Shown here: positions 48,729 through 56,109 of the stretch, piece after piece
Layout: each line of letters begins with the position of its first letter
Numbering within the stretch: the first letter of the stretch is position 1
Notes under the pieces: generated by a model
Databases searched by the model: none
What the model was told of the DNA's origin: nothing
What the model saw: the letters and a program-made list of their open reading frames with translations, nothing else
Translations under genes and position numbers: made by a program
From: Marinobacter nitratireducens
GTDB taxonomy: Bacteria > Pseudomonadota > Gammaproteobacteria > Pseudomonadales > Oleiphilaceae
Direction of reading: 5' to 3'
Assembly: GCF_000708045.1 (NCBI RefSeq)
Contig: NZ_ANIE01000009.1
Location: 186,001 to 250,000 of the forward strand
DNA length: 64,000 bases

Positions 48729-49397
48729 TCAGGGGGTATCGGAAACGGAGTTCGCCAGGGATCTGGCGCGATGATTACGGTAGAGGATGCCGCCAAGCAG
48801 TGAGGCCACCACAAACAGGGCCGCACTCAACAGGACCTGGTACTGGTCGGCGCTGCCAATGCCCGCGCCGGCCAGGGAAAACACCAGCATTTGCGGGATA
48901 TAGCCAATAAAACTTCCCGCCAGGAACGGACTGAACCGGATACCGGAACATCCGGAGATCAGGTTGGTGATCAGGTTACTCCCGACCGGAAGCAGGCGAA
49001 CCATCAGAATTTTCAGGAAGGTTTGCTCGCGGAACAGGTTATCGAACTGGCACATCCGGCGCTCGAACCTGTTTGCGAGATTGGTTCTCAGAAGAACTCG
49101 GGCCGCATAGAAGCTCCCGGCCGCACCCAGTGCGGTTGCAATCGACGACAGCAAAGTACCATTCACCGCGCCGAGGGAAAATCCCAGCACAAACGCCAGT
49201 AGTTGGCGGGGGGCACCGACGCCGGTGAATACGGCACCGGCGGTTGTGATCAGCACCAACCCGAACAGGCCATGGCTGTGAAGGTAGCTCGACACCAGTT
49301 TTTCATCGGACATGAAATCCAGCCAGTCGAAGTGGATGACCAGATAGGCGGCCAGCACCAGCAGACCGAACAGCAGCCAACGCAACAGCTTGCCCAT
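48729..49397 (-). CDS. VTT-domain membrane protein (TVP38/TMEM64, DedA superfamily)
   Basis: 222 residues with about six hydrophobic segments. The motif MVRLLPVGSNLITNLISGCSGIRFSPFLAGSFIGYIPQ is the family signature. DedA-superfamily proteins, by established work, recycle undecaprenyl phosphate or translocate other lipids. Encoded between a GT2 enzyme that consumes and a GT-C enzyme that releases polyprenyl phosphate, it may flip or recycle the carrier. Gaps are 1 and 8 bases on its two sides. Confidence 0.85.
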   Translation of the reverse strand: MGKLLRWLLFGLLVLAAYLVIHFDWLDFMSDEKLVSSYLHSHGLFGLVLITTAGAVFTGVGAPRQLLAFVLGFSLGAVNGTLLSSIATALGAAGSFYAARVLLRTNLANRFERRMCQFDNLFREQTFLKILMVRLLPVGSNLITNLISGCSGIRFSPFLAGSFIGYIPQMLVFSLAGAGIGSADQYQVLLSAALFVVASLLGGILYRNHRARSLANSVSDTP

Positions 49398-49398
49398 A

Positions 49399-50166
49399 TT
49401 ACGGACTTCCCGCCGTATTGCCCTGTGGGCCGGTGTTTGTGACCGCCGTGATAACGGGCACGCGGGTCCGATGCAGGATCCACATCACGCCGAACAGGTC
49501 GAGAATACCGGCCCAGGCCCGGTTCCAGGCGGTGTATTTGGAAACCCCGCCTTCCCGCTGGCGATGATTAACCTCTACCACGGCTACCTCGCCTCCGATC
49601 CCTTTGACCAGGGCTGGAATGAAGCGGTGACCGTGGTTAAACCAGGGCAGTTTCAGAAAGGTGTCCCGGGGAAAGAGCTTGAGCCCACAGCCGGTATCAG
49701 GGACCCCATCGTGCAGTAAGGCATCACGAACCCGGTTGGCCAGTCGGGACTGGAAACGTTTCCAGGCGGTGTCTTTTCGGTTTTTTCGGTAGCCAGCGAT
49801 GCAGAAATCGGTCGCTTGCATGGCATTCGCTTTGTGCAGCAATGCCGGAATGTCGGCGGGGTCGTTCTGGCCGTCGCCATCCATGGTTGCGATGAATCGG
49901 CCACGGGCATTTTTTATACCGCTGGCAAGTGCTGTGCTCTGACCATAGTTCCGCTGGTGCTGGATTGTGACCAGACGTCCGCCCAGCGACTGCGCCGTAC
50001 GTTGGGCGGTTTCCACGGTCTGGTCTGTGCTGCCGTCATCCACGAGAACAACTTCAAAGCCGCGGTAATCCCGCATGACCCGGAAGATTTCGGTCAGCAG
50101 GGACGAAATGTTGTCCTGTTCGTCCTTGGCTGGAATAACAAGCGATACGGTCTTCTCCTGGCTCAT
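49399..50166 (-). CDS. GT2 polyprenyl-phosphate glycosyltransferase (DPM1-like)
   Basis: 255 residues. The N-terminal SLVIPAKDEQDNI, VLVDDGSTDQT and MDGDGQNDP are the GT-A donor- and metal-binding motifs. A single hydrophobic helix near the C-terminus (AWAGILDLFGVMWIL) anchors it. It probably makes undecaprenyl-phosphate sugar for the ArnT-like protein in the same operon. A PmrA-type box and a -10-like element lie 70-100 bases upstream of its start. Confidence 0.87.
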   Translation of the reverse strand: MSQEKTVSLVIPAKDEQDNISSLLTEIFRVMRDYRGFEVVLVDDGSTDQTVETAQRTAQSLGGRLVTIQHQRNYGQSTALASGIKNARGRFIATMDGDGQNDPADIPALLHKANAMQATDFCIAGYRKNRKDTAWKRFQSRLANRVRDALLHDGVPDTGCGLKLFPRDTFLKLPWFNHGHRFIPALVKGIGGEVAVVEVNHRQREGGVSKYTAWNRAWAGILDLFGVMWILHRTRVPVITAVTNTGPQGNTAGSP

Positions 50167-50247
50167 GGATGCCTACTTGTGACGGGTGGCCAAACAGAGG
50201 GGCAGAGTGGAAGCCCATCTTTCCGGAGCGCAGTATCGTCCTGTTAC

Positions 50248-50264
50248 CTTAAATTAACCTTAAG
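50248..50264 (-). promoter_or_regulatory. PmrA-type box before the GT2-VTT-GT-C operon
   Basis: On the minus strand the site reads CTTAAGGTTAATTTAAG, two half-sites with five bases between. Salmonella pmrC carries CTTAAGGTTCACTTAAT. Ten bases further, on the same strand, is GATACT (50237-50232), a possible -10. The box overlaps the last codons of the kinase gene, 82 bases before the GT2 start. The same box-to-(-10) spacing is seen in the array at 55224-55307. Confidence 0.65.
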
Positions 50265-51675
50265 TTTGCCGGAAACGTTTTCGGGGCCGAGCCGGCAGCC
50301 AGATGTTGACGCAGAGGCCATGTTGTTGGTCTGGCCGGTCGCTAAGTGTCAGGTGACCGTCGTGGAGTTCGGCAATCCGGCGAGCGATGGCCAGCCCGAG
50401 ACCTGCCCCACCGCCCTGGCGCTGATCCAGGCGAACAAACCGGCTAAGTGCGCGTTCTCGCTCTTCCGGAGGAATGCCGGGACCCTGGTCGCACACGCTG
50501 ATGTGGTAACCATCCGATGAGGGCTCCAGATGGGTGGTGACAACGGTTTTCTCGGGGCTGTACTGGATGGCATTAGCCAGGAGTGTGCGCATCAGGGTAT
50601 TAATCAATGCGACGTTGCAGGACACCAGCGCTTCTTTGGCCTCGTCTTCCAGTACCGGTTCAATGTCTTTTTTCAAAGCCAGAGGAACCACGTCGGCAAT
50701 GCTTTGTTCCAGGATTGCCGAAAGATTGTGATATTCCGGAGAAAAATCGGTGCCGGCATCAACCCGGCTCAGCAGCAGCATCTGCTCAACAAGATGCACC
50801 ATCCGGTCCACCGACTGGATAAGATCCCGGTACTGTTCGGGATTGTCCTCACACGCCTTCTCCAGATTGAGTCTGAGCGCCGCCAGAGGTGTGCGCAGTT
50901 CGTGCGCAGCGTCTGCCGAGAACCGACGCTCGCGCTCTAGCGCTTGATCGAGCCTGCGCAAGAGCCCGTTCACCGCCTGGACCATGCCAACGACTTCCTT
51001 CGGGGCCAGGCTCTCGTCCAGCGGGTGAATGTTCTCGGGCGCCATGTTTCGGACCGGCTTTTCAAGTTTTCTGAGTGGTTGAAAACCAAACTGAATGGAC
51101 AGGGCCATGGCGATGGCTAGCAGGGGCAACACCACCAGGAAGGGAAGCACATTGCCCATCGCGATCTCCTGGCTCAATTCGTCCCGGACATCTTCCCGTT
51201 GCGCGGTCCTTATCCAGTACCCGGTGGCCTGGTCTTTCAGTGTAAACGTACGCCATTGGAAACCGGCGACTTCCTGCCAGGCAAAGCCGGGCTCGACACT
51301 GTGAGTATCATTGGCCTTGAGCGTGTCCAACACGGGGATCTTGTCCGGGGTCCAGACTTCAAAGGCAATTTTGCGTTCATATCGGTGGCCGGCACCTCCG
51401 GGCAAAATCTCTTCGCCTTCCTCTTCTTCGGTGCCGTAGATGTCGTCGGGCAGTTCCAGAGTCTTGGCCAGGACCTGGGAAAGCTGATCTTCCGACTGGG
51501 TACTGGCAAGGTGTTCAACGAGGCCTTGAACAATACGTGTGCTTTGCGCCAACTCGGCATCGAACAATTCTTCCAGCTGGTTGTCGCTGACAAAGAACCC
51601 CCAGCCGGCCGCTATCAGGGTAATAAAGAGAACCGTGCTGGTGGTCAGGATGGTGAGTTTGCGAGTCAGGCTCAT
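50260..51675 (-). CDS. Sensor histidine kinase, PmrB/QseC-like
   Basis: 471 residues. TM1 at about 9-30, a periplasmic domain (31-173), TM2 at about 174-194, HAMP, HisKA with His257 in FSADAAHELRTPLAALRLN, and HATPase ending GGAGLGLAIARRIAELHDG. The periplasmic domain has an acidic run EEEEGEE (83-89). PmrB senses ferric iron and aluminium through acidic ExxE motifs, so this run is a candidate metal or cationic-peptide sensor. It overlaps the regulator gene by four bases. Together they probably bind the PmrA-type boxes on both sides. Confidence 0.88.
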   Translation of the reverse strand: MSLTRKLTILTTSTVLFITLIAAGWGFFVSDNQLEELFDAELAQSTRIVQGLVEHLASTQSEDQLSQVLAKTLELPDDIYGTEEEEGEEILPGGAGHRYERKIAFEVWTPDKIPVLDTLKANDTHSVEPGFAWQEVAGFQWRTFTLKDQATGYWIRTAQREDVRDELSQEIAMGNVLPFLVVLPLLAIAMALSIQFGFQPLRKLEKPVRNMAPENIHPLDESLAPKEVVGMVQAVNGLLRRLDQALERERRFSADAAHELRTPLAALRLNLEKACEDNPEQYRDLIQSVDRMVHLVEQMLLLSRVDAGTDFSPEYHNLSAILEQSIADVVPLALKKDIEPVLEDEAKEALVSCNVALINTLMRTLLANAIQYSPEKTVVTTHLEPSSDGYHISVCDQGPGIPPEERERALSRFVRLDQRQGGGAGLGLAIARRIAELHDGHLTLSDRPDQQHGLCVNIWLPARPRKRFRQT

Positions 51676-52358
51676 TCTGCGCCCTCGTTCGCTGCTGCTT
51701 CACTGTCGAGCAGGTATCCCACGCCCCGAACGGTGCGAATGGTCTGTTTGCCGACCCGTCGGCGGAGATGGTGCACATGGACCTCAAGAGCGTTACTCTC
51801 AGCGCCATGCTCCCAGCCGTAAAGCTGCTCTTCGAGGCGTCGCCGGGTGGCGACCTGATCAGGATGCCGCATCAGGTATTGCAGGATCTGGAACTCACTG
51901 CGGGGAAGGATCGCGGATTCGTTACCCACATCAAGCTGACCGGTATCCGGGTTCAGTGTCAGACGACCGATTTTCAGGCCTTCGGTCACAGCACCAGCGC
52001 TTCCACGCCGGGTGACCGCCCGAATCCGGGCCTTCAGTTCGGCCATGGCAAAGGGTTTGGTGAGGTAGTCATCCGCACCATAGTCGAGGCCCTGAAGCTT
52101 CTCGTCCAGTTCACCGCGTGCCGTCAGAATGATGACCGGGGTGTCGATGCCCTGTTTGCGGACAGCCTTCACCACTTCCAGGCCGTCCAGCCTGGGCAGG
52201 GTGAGGTCGAGTATCGCGAGATCGAACGTTTCGTTTAACAGGGCGTTCAGTGCCTGCTGACCATCATCCAGCCAATCCACTGTGTTCTGTCCATCCCGGA
52301 GCATGTCCAGCATGGTTTTGGCGAGGGGGTGATCGTCTTCTATCAGCAGTATTCTCAT
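51672..52358 (-). CDS. OmpR-family response regulator, PmrA/QseB-like
   Basis: 228 residues. Receiver domain with Glu7-Asp8-Asp9 pocket, phosphoacceptor Asp51 in LAILDLTLPRLDG and the LTKPF lysine; winged-helix domain with LPRSEFQILQYLMRHPDQVATRRRLEEQLYG and NALEVHVHHLRRRVG. The start is the ATG behind GGAG at 52358. A longer frame would begin 14 codons upstream. It overlaps the preceding glycosyltransferase gene by 95 bases in a different frame. Likely binds the CTTAAN-N5-CTTAAN boxes. Confidence 0.9.
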   Translation of the reverse strand: MRILLIEDDHPLAKTMLDMLRDGQNTVDWLDDGQQALNALLNETFDLAILDLTLPRLDGLEVVKAVRKQGIDTPVIILTARGELDEKLQGLDYGADDYLTKPFAMAELKARIRAVTRRGSAGAVTEGLKIGRLTLNPDTGQLDVGNESAILPRSEFQILQYLMRHPDQVATRRRLEEQLYGWEHGAESNALEVHVHHLRRRVGKQTIRTVRGVGYLLDSEAAANEGAE

Positions 52359-53817
52359 CGGGCTCCAGCCTGAAAATAATGAATCGACGGTTTTGATCAA
52401 ATCGGGGCGCCTGGCTTTCCACCCGTCGCAGGGTCGATTTATCGCCCTTTCCTACCGCAATATACATTGGCTTGGACGCTGGTGCCTGCGCAAGCCAGTG
52501 GGAAAGTTCCTTCTGGCTGACGGTTTGTACCTGTCCGTGACTGTAAAAGCGGGCGGAAAATGGTGCTTCATCAACATAGACCAGGTTTTTCGTGGAAGCG
52601 TCTGGTAATTGTTCGATTCTCTGAACCACCTGCCGCTCACTCTTTACCGCGTCCGGGTTGAGCATGAGCCAGCCACTGGCAAGCATCGCGACAAGCGGGG
52701 TCAGGGCAACGGCGGCGGTTTTCCGTAGGGGCAATCCAGAACCGGCTTTCACAGGTACTAGCCTTGCAGCCAGTATCGCAATGAATGGCAGCCCCGGTAA
52801 CACGTAGGTCCAGAGAATATTGCCGGCCAGGGTGAAAAACATGGCGGGGCTGAGTGCGGAAGCGATGATCAGGAAGCGAATGCCATTGTCCCCGGATTGC
52901 GCCTTCAAACTGGCTGCCCCTGACGTTCTGTAGCGATTAGCCACTGCCACCAGAGCGATGATGCCCCAGGGAAAACTCGCTAACACCAGGTACCACCAGA
53001 TCGTACCGCGGGGGAATTCGTGGGCGTTGCCATAGAGGTCGCCTTGCCAACTGCTGACAAGAAAACGCTTGAAGTGCTCGCCGACAATGAAATAGTCGAG
53101 AAAGCCCGGCGTTTTCATCTCGGCCAGCCCATACCAGGGAAGCGCCAACGCCAGCGTCAGCAAAACACCGCGAATCCACGGCAGGGTCGTAAACAATGGG
53201 CGCCACTGACCTTTGAATGTGACCCAGAGAAAGACCGGCAGACCCGTCAGCACCAGAACCAGAGGGCCCTTTGCCAGCAGGCCAATAGCGAGCCCCACAA
53301 AGAACAGCCAACCCCAGACTGCAGGACCATCCTGTAGGCGGATGATAAGACCGGACAACGTCAGCGTGGTGCCGAGCAGTAGAAAGGAGTCGGTCATGAC
53401 CGTCCCGGCGCTGACGAAGCCGAGTGCCGTGGTCGCGTAGATCACTGCCGCCCATAACCCGCTCGCTCTGGCCTGATCGTCCCGGGGGCTGAGGTTGAGG
53501 TAGCGCCCCAGGGTGTAGATGAGATAGACGGTGGCGGCGTTTGCCAGCCAGGATGGAAACCGTGCAGCGAATTCGGAAACGCCAAACACCTTGAAGGATA
53601 GGGCCTGGGCCCAGAATGACAGCGGCGGTTTGCCCCAGAAAGGCACGCCATAGTCGAACCAGGGGGTAATCCAGTCACCGGTTTCGGCCATGATGCGGGC
53701 GATTTCTGCATACCGTGGCTCGGTGGTATCGGCCAGGGGCAGCATGGCGGTAAGACCAAGACGGACTGCGAGGACGGCCAGTAATAGCCAGAGCAGCGTA
53801 TTAATGGTTCTGGTCAT
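52264..53817 (-). CDS. Second PMT/ArnT-like membrane glycosyltransferase
   Basis: 517 residues, GT-C family with about 10-12 transmembrane helices. The first loop reads PLADTTEPRYAEIARIMAETGDWITPWFDYGVPFWGKPPLSFW, holding the TEPR acidic motif. Its last 30 or so residues (after FRLEPDEN) are Arg/His/Pro-rich, unlike the rest, and are encoded by the frame overlapping the response regulator, which suggests the stop codon was displaced. The ATG overlaps the GT2 gene by 17 bases. A 48-codon upstream extension was rejected because it lies inside the GT2 gene. Confidence 0.83.
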   Translation of the reverse strand: MTRTINTLLWLLLAVLAVRLGLTAMLPLADTTEPRYAEIARIMAETGDWITPWFDYGVPFWGKPPLSFWAQALSFKVFGVSEFAARFPSWLANAATVYLIYTLGRYLNLSPRDDQARASGLWAAVIYATTALGFVSAGTVMTDSFLLLGTTLTLSGLIIRLQDGPAVWGWLFFVGLAIGLLAKGPLVLVLTGLPVFLWVTFKGQWRPLFTTLPWIRGVLLTLALALPWYGLAEMKTPGFLDYFIVGEHFKRFLVSSWQGDLYGNAHEFPRGTIWWYLVLASFPWGIIALVAVANRYRTSGAASLKAQSGDNGIRFLIIASALSPAMFFTLAGNILWTYVLPGLPFIAILAARLVPVKAGSGLPLRKTAAVALTPLVAMLASGWLMLNPDAVKSERQVVQRIEQLPDASTKNLVYVDEAPFSARFYSHGQVQTVSQKELSHWLAQAPASKPMYIAVGKGDKSTLRRVESQAPRFDQNRRFIIFRLEPDENTADRRRSPPRQNHAGHAPGWTEHSGLAG

Positions 53818-54808
53818 TGCCGGCCACTCGCAGTTGGGGAACAAAATGTCGGGATGACTGATCGCTGTCCTCGGCAACAATAAACACTGGCCGTTGCTTG
53901 GTTTCCATATAAATGCGGCCAACGTATTCGCCCAGCAGGCCGACACACAGCAGCTGCACACCGGAGAGGAACGTGATCATGGCGATCATCGAGGCATAAC
54001 CGGGTGTGGAGATACCAAACACCAGCGTGCGAATGACTTCCCAGGTGCCGAACAGTCCTCCCAGGGTCGCTGCCATCAAGCCCAGGACCAGCGCGATACG
54101 AAGCGGACGGGTCGAAAAGGACGTGATGCCCTCCATCGCCAGGTGCATCAGTTTCAGGTAGTTCCACTTGGTCTGGCCAGCGAGGCGGGGATCCCGGTCG
54201 AACTCGAGCGTCACGGTCTTCATGCCAACCCAGGCAAACATACCTTTGAGGTAGCGGTTGCGTTCCGGCAACCTGTTGAGGGCATCAACGGTGCGCCGGC
54301 TCATCAGGCGGAAATCGCCGGTATCCACCGGGATAGGCGCATCGCTGATCCGGTTGATGATTCGGTAGAACAGGCTGGCCGTTGCCCGTTTGAGCCAGCT
54401 CTCGCCAGCCCGGGAGCGGCGCTTCATCAATACGACATCGGCCCCTTTGTGCCACTCCCTGACCATATCGGGAATCAGCTCTGGCGGGTCCTGCAGGTCG
54501 GCATCAAGAAGGATGATCGCATCGCCTCGGGCGTGCTTCAGGCCGGCACTGACAGCAGCCTCCTTGCCAAAATTCCGGGACAGTTGCAGTACCCGGATGC
54601 CCGGGGTGCTCCTCCTGGCCTTCAGCAAAAGCGCCACGCTGTTATCGTGGCTGCCGTCATCGACAAACAGCAGCTCGACGTCGCCGCCGATTTGCCGGCA
54701 CACCTTGTTCAGGCGCGCCAGCAGCGGGGGGATGACTTCGGCTTCGTTGTGAACCGGAATCACGAGGCTAAGCATTGGGGGGCTCGATATCGTTGCCTGA
54801 CTCTTCAT
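53801..54808 (-). CDS. GT2 polyprenyl-phosphate glycosyltransferase with C-terminal membrane helices (GtrB/ArnC-like)
   Basis: 335 residues. SLVIPVHNEAEVIPPLL, LLFVDDGSHDNS and LLDADLQDPPEL are GT-A motifs; two C-terminal transmembrane helices (about 230-255 and 265-290) and YVGRIYMETKQRP end the protein, as in GtrB and ArnC. It should make undecaprenyl-phosphate sugar, to be flipped by the GtrA-like protein upstream and used by the ArnT-like enzyme downstream. The ATG at 54808 has AGG upstream; a later ATG at 54775 matches some relatives and is the alternative. It overlaps gtrA. Confidence 0.87.
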   Translation of the reverse strand: MKSQATISSPPMLSLVIPVHNEAEVIPPLLARLNKVCRQIGGDVELLFVDDGSHDNSVALLLKARRSTPGIRVLQLSRNFGKEAAVSAGLKHARGDAIILLDADLQDPPELIPDMVREWHKGADVVLMKRRSRAGESWLKRATASLFYRIINRISDAPIPVDTGDFRLMSRRTVDALNRLPERNRYLKGMFAWVGMKTVTLEFDRDPRLAGQTKWNYLKLMHLAMEGITSFSTRPLRIALVLGLMAATLGGLFGTWEVIRTLVFGISTPGYASMIAMITFLSGVQLLCVGLLGEYVGRIYMETKQRPVFIVAEDSDQSSRHFVPQLRVAGNDQNH

Positions 54809-55172
54809 GGAATACAAACCTGTCTGCGAGAAGGTAGTTGACCAGCGCGACGGTGCCGGTGGTGGTCACCTGGCTGGCGACCGTATGGGTGCCCAGCATC
54901 TGGAGTAGTGAAAAGAGCGATAGATTCAGCCCCCAGGCCAACAGTGATGTGCTCACATACCGGGGAAAGGCCACGCGGTGCTGAAGGCTGGACTGAAACG
55001 CGAATTGGTGTTGCAGCCGGTAATTCACCAGCAGGCCGATGAAGGCTCCAACCGCCGTTGCAGCCTCTGCAACGAGGCCAGCCTGGATCAGCATATACAT
55101 GGACAACCAATGGGCCGTGGTGGCGATACCGCCGGCCATCAGGAATCGTTGTGCTTTTTTCAACAGTCTCAC
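54768..55172 (-). CDS. GtrA-family membrane protein (putative lipid-linked sugar flippase)
   Basis: 134 residues with four transmembrane helices. RFLMAGGIATTAHWLSMYMLI, FIGLLVNYRLQHQFAF and LVNYLLADRFVFH are the family signature. GtrA proteins are thought to flip polyprenyl-phosphate sugars across the inner membrane. GTG start behind GGAAAG. First gene of an operon continuing through GT2, GT-C and the two-component system; a PmrA-type box and TAGATT lie 36-68 bases upstream of it. Confidence 0.88.
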   Translation of the reverse strand: MRLLKKAQRFLMAGGIATTAHWLSMYMLIQAGLVAEAATAVGAFIGLLVNYRLQHQFAFQSSLQHRVAFPRYVSTSLLAWGLNLSLFSLLQMLGTHTVASQVTTTGTVALVNYLLADRFVFHEESGNDIEPPNA

Positions 55173-55223
55173 CGGCTTTCCGATCCACTCTGCGTTGTGT
55201 GGTTAGCAATCTACGCAGTCATT

Positions 55224-55307
55224 CTTAAGCGAGCCTTAATAGCGAGGGTGGGGAATTCTTAACGTTGATTTAAGGATTTTGCGGGTTTGGCTTAAGCCCT
55301 GATTAAG
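55224..55307. promoter_or_regulatory. Array of three PmrA-type boxes between gtrA and the haemolysin operon
   Basis: Three sites with 5-base spacers: A 55224-55240 CTTAAGCGAGCCTTAAT, B 55258-55274 CTTAACGTTGATTTAAG, C 55291-55307 CTTAAGCCCTGATTAAG. Ten bases beyond site A on the minus strand is TAGATT (55213-55208), a -10 candidate for gtrA. Ten bases beyond site C on the plus strand is TAGTCT (55318-55323), a -10 candidate for the haemolysin-family operon. The fixed ten-base offset fits activation from a box that takes the place of the -35 element. The neighbouring PmrA/QseB-like regulator is the obvious binder. Confidence 0.7.
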
Positions 55308-55398
55308 CCTCCATCGATAGTCTGACAGGTATTGAGAAAGGGTTGCCGACCTGGCGCCCTGCTGGTCCCGGATTGGGCGAATGCCCCGGAGAGTGCTT

Positions 55399-56109
55399 AT
55401 GTCAGACCCGTTGTTGATGCCGGTTAGCTGTACGCCTGATGAGGCGGATGTCCGGCAGGTTGTCCGTTGTGCGGGCCGTTGGTTGTCGGAAGTCAGGCCT
55501 GAGTCTGACGTAGCCAGCCGTGTAGCTGATTTTATTCGTCGCCGATTCCGGCTGGCCTACGGCGCCGAGCCGGTGTTACGGATTCCTCGCCTGCTGGCAC
55601 TGACGACGGCTCAGGGAGCCTTGCTGGCAGCTGTCGGTGTACGTAATGCCGCGAATGAACAGCTGTTCCTGGAGGACTATCTTGACTTCCCGGTTGAAGG
55701 ATACCTGCCGGAACCCGGTGTCAGCCGTGGCCACATTGTCGAGATTGCCCACCTGGCGGGTGTGGAGGCTGGTGTTAGCCGCTACTTGTTCGCCGGGCTT
55801 GCAGTGTGGCTGCAGAACGCGGGGTGCCAGTGGGTGGTGTGTACTGGAACGGATCAGCTTCGTAACAGTTTTCGACGGGTGGGTATCGATACCCATGTCA
55901 TTGATTTTGCGGATCCGAAACGTCTGAGCGACGGCGGCGCCGGCTGGGGCAGTTACTACGATAACCATCCGGTTGTCATGGCTATGAACGTTGATGAAAG
56001 CGTTCGCGCCCTTGGTGCGTCCGGGCTGCTTCGAACGACCCGTTATCTGGGCGAGGTGGAAAGCGGCGAATCCCATGCGGCAGGAGGTGCTTATGGCTTC
56101 TCTGCCTGA
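55399..56109 (+). CDS. Thermostable haemolysin (TLH) family protein
   Basis: 236 residues. RVADFIRRRFRLAYGAEPVLRIPRLLALTTAQGALLAAVGVRNAANEQLFLEDYLDFPVE and GHIVEIAHLAGVEAGVSRYLFAGLAVWLQNAG match the T_hemolysin family named after the Vibrio protein. To my knowledge this family is related to GNAT or autoinducer-synthase-like acyltransferases, so the haemolysin name may not reflect its activity. No signal peptide is visible, so it is probably cytoplasmic. The start is the ATG behind GGAGAG; an ATG six codons earlier lacks that site. It overlaps the ligase gene by 17 bases and begins a PmrA-box operon. Confidence 0.75.
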   Translation: MSDPLLMPVSCTPDEADVRQVVRCAGRWLSEVRPESDVASRVADFIRRRFRLAYGAEPVLRIPRLLALTTAQGALLAAVGVRNAANEQLFLEDYLDFPVEGYLPEPGVSRGHIVEIAHLAGVEAGVSRYLFAGLAVWLQNAGCQWVVCTGTDQLRNSFRRVGIDTHVIDFADPKRLSDGGAGWGSYYDNHPVVMAMNVDESVRALGASGLLRTTRYLGEVESGESHAAGGAYGFSA

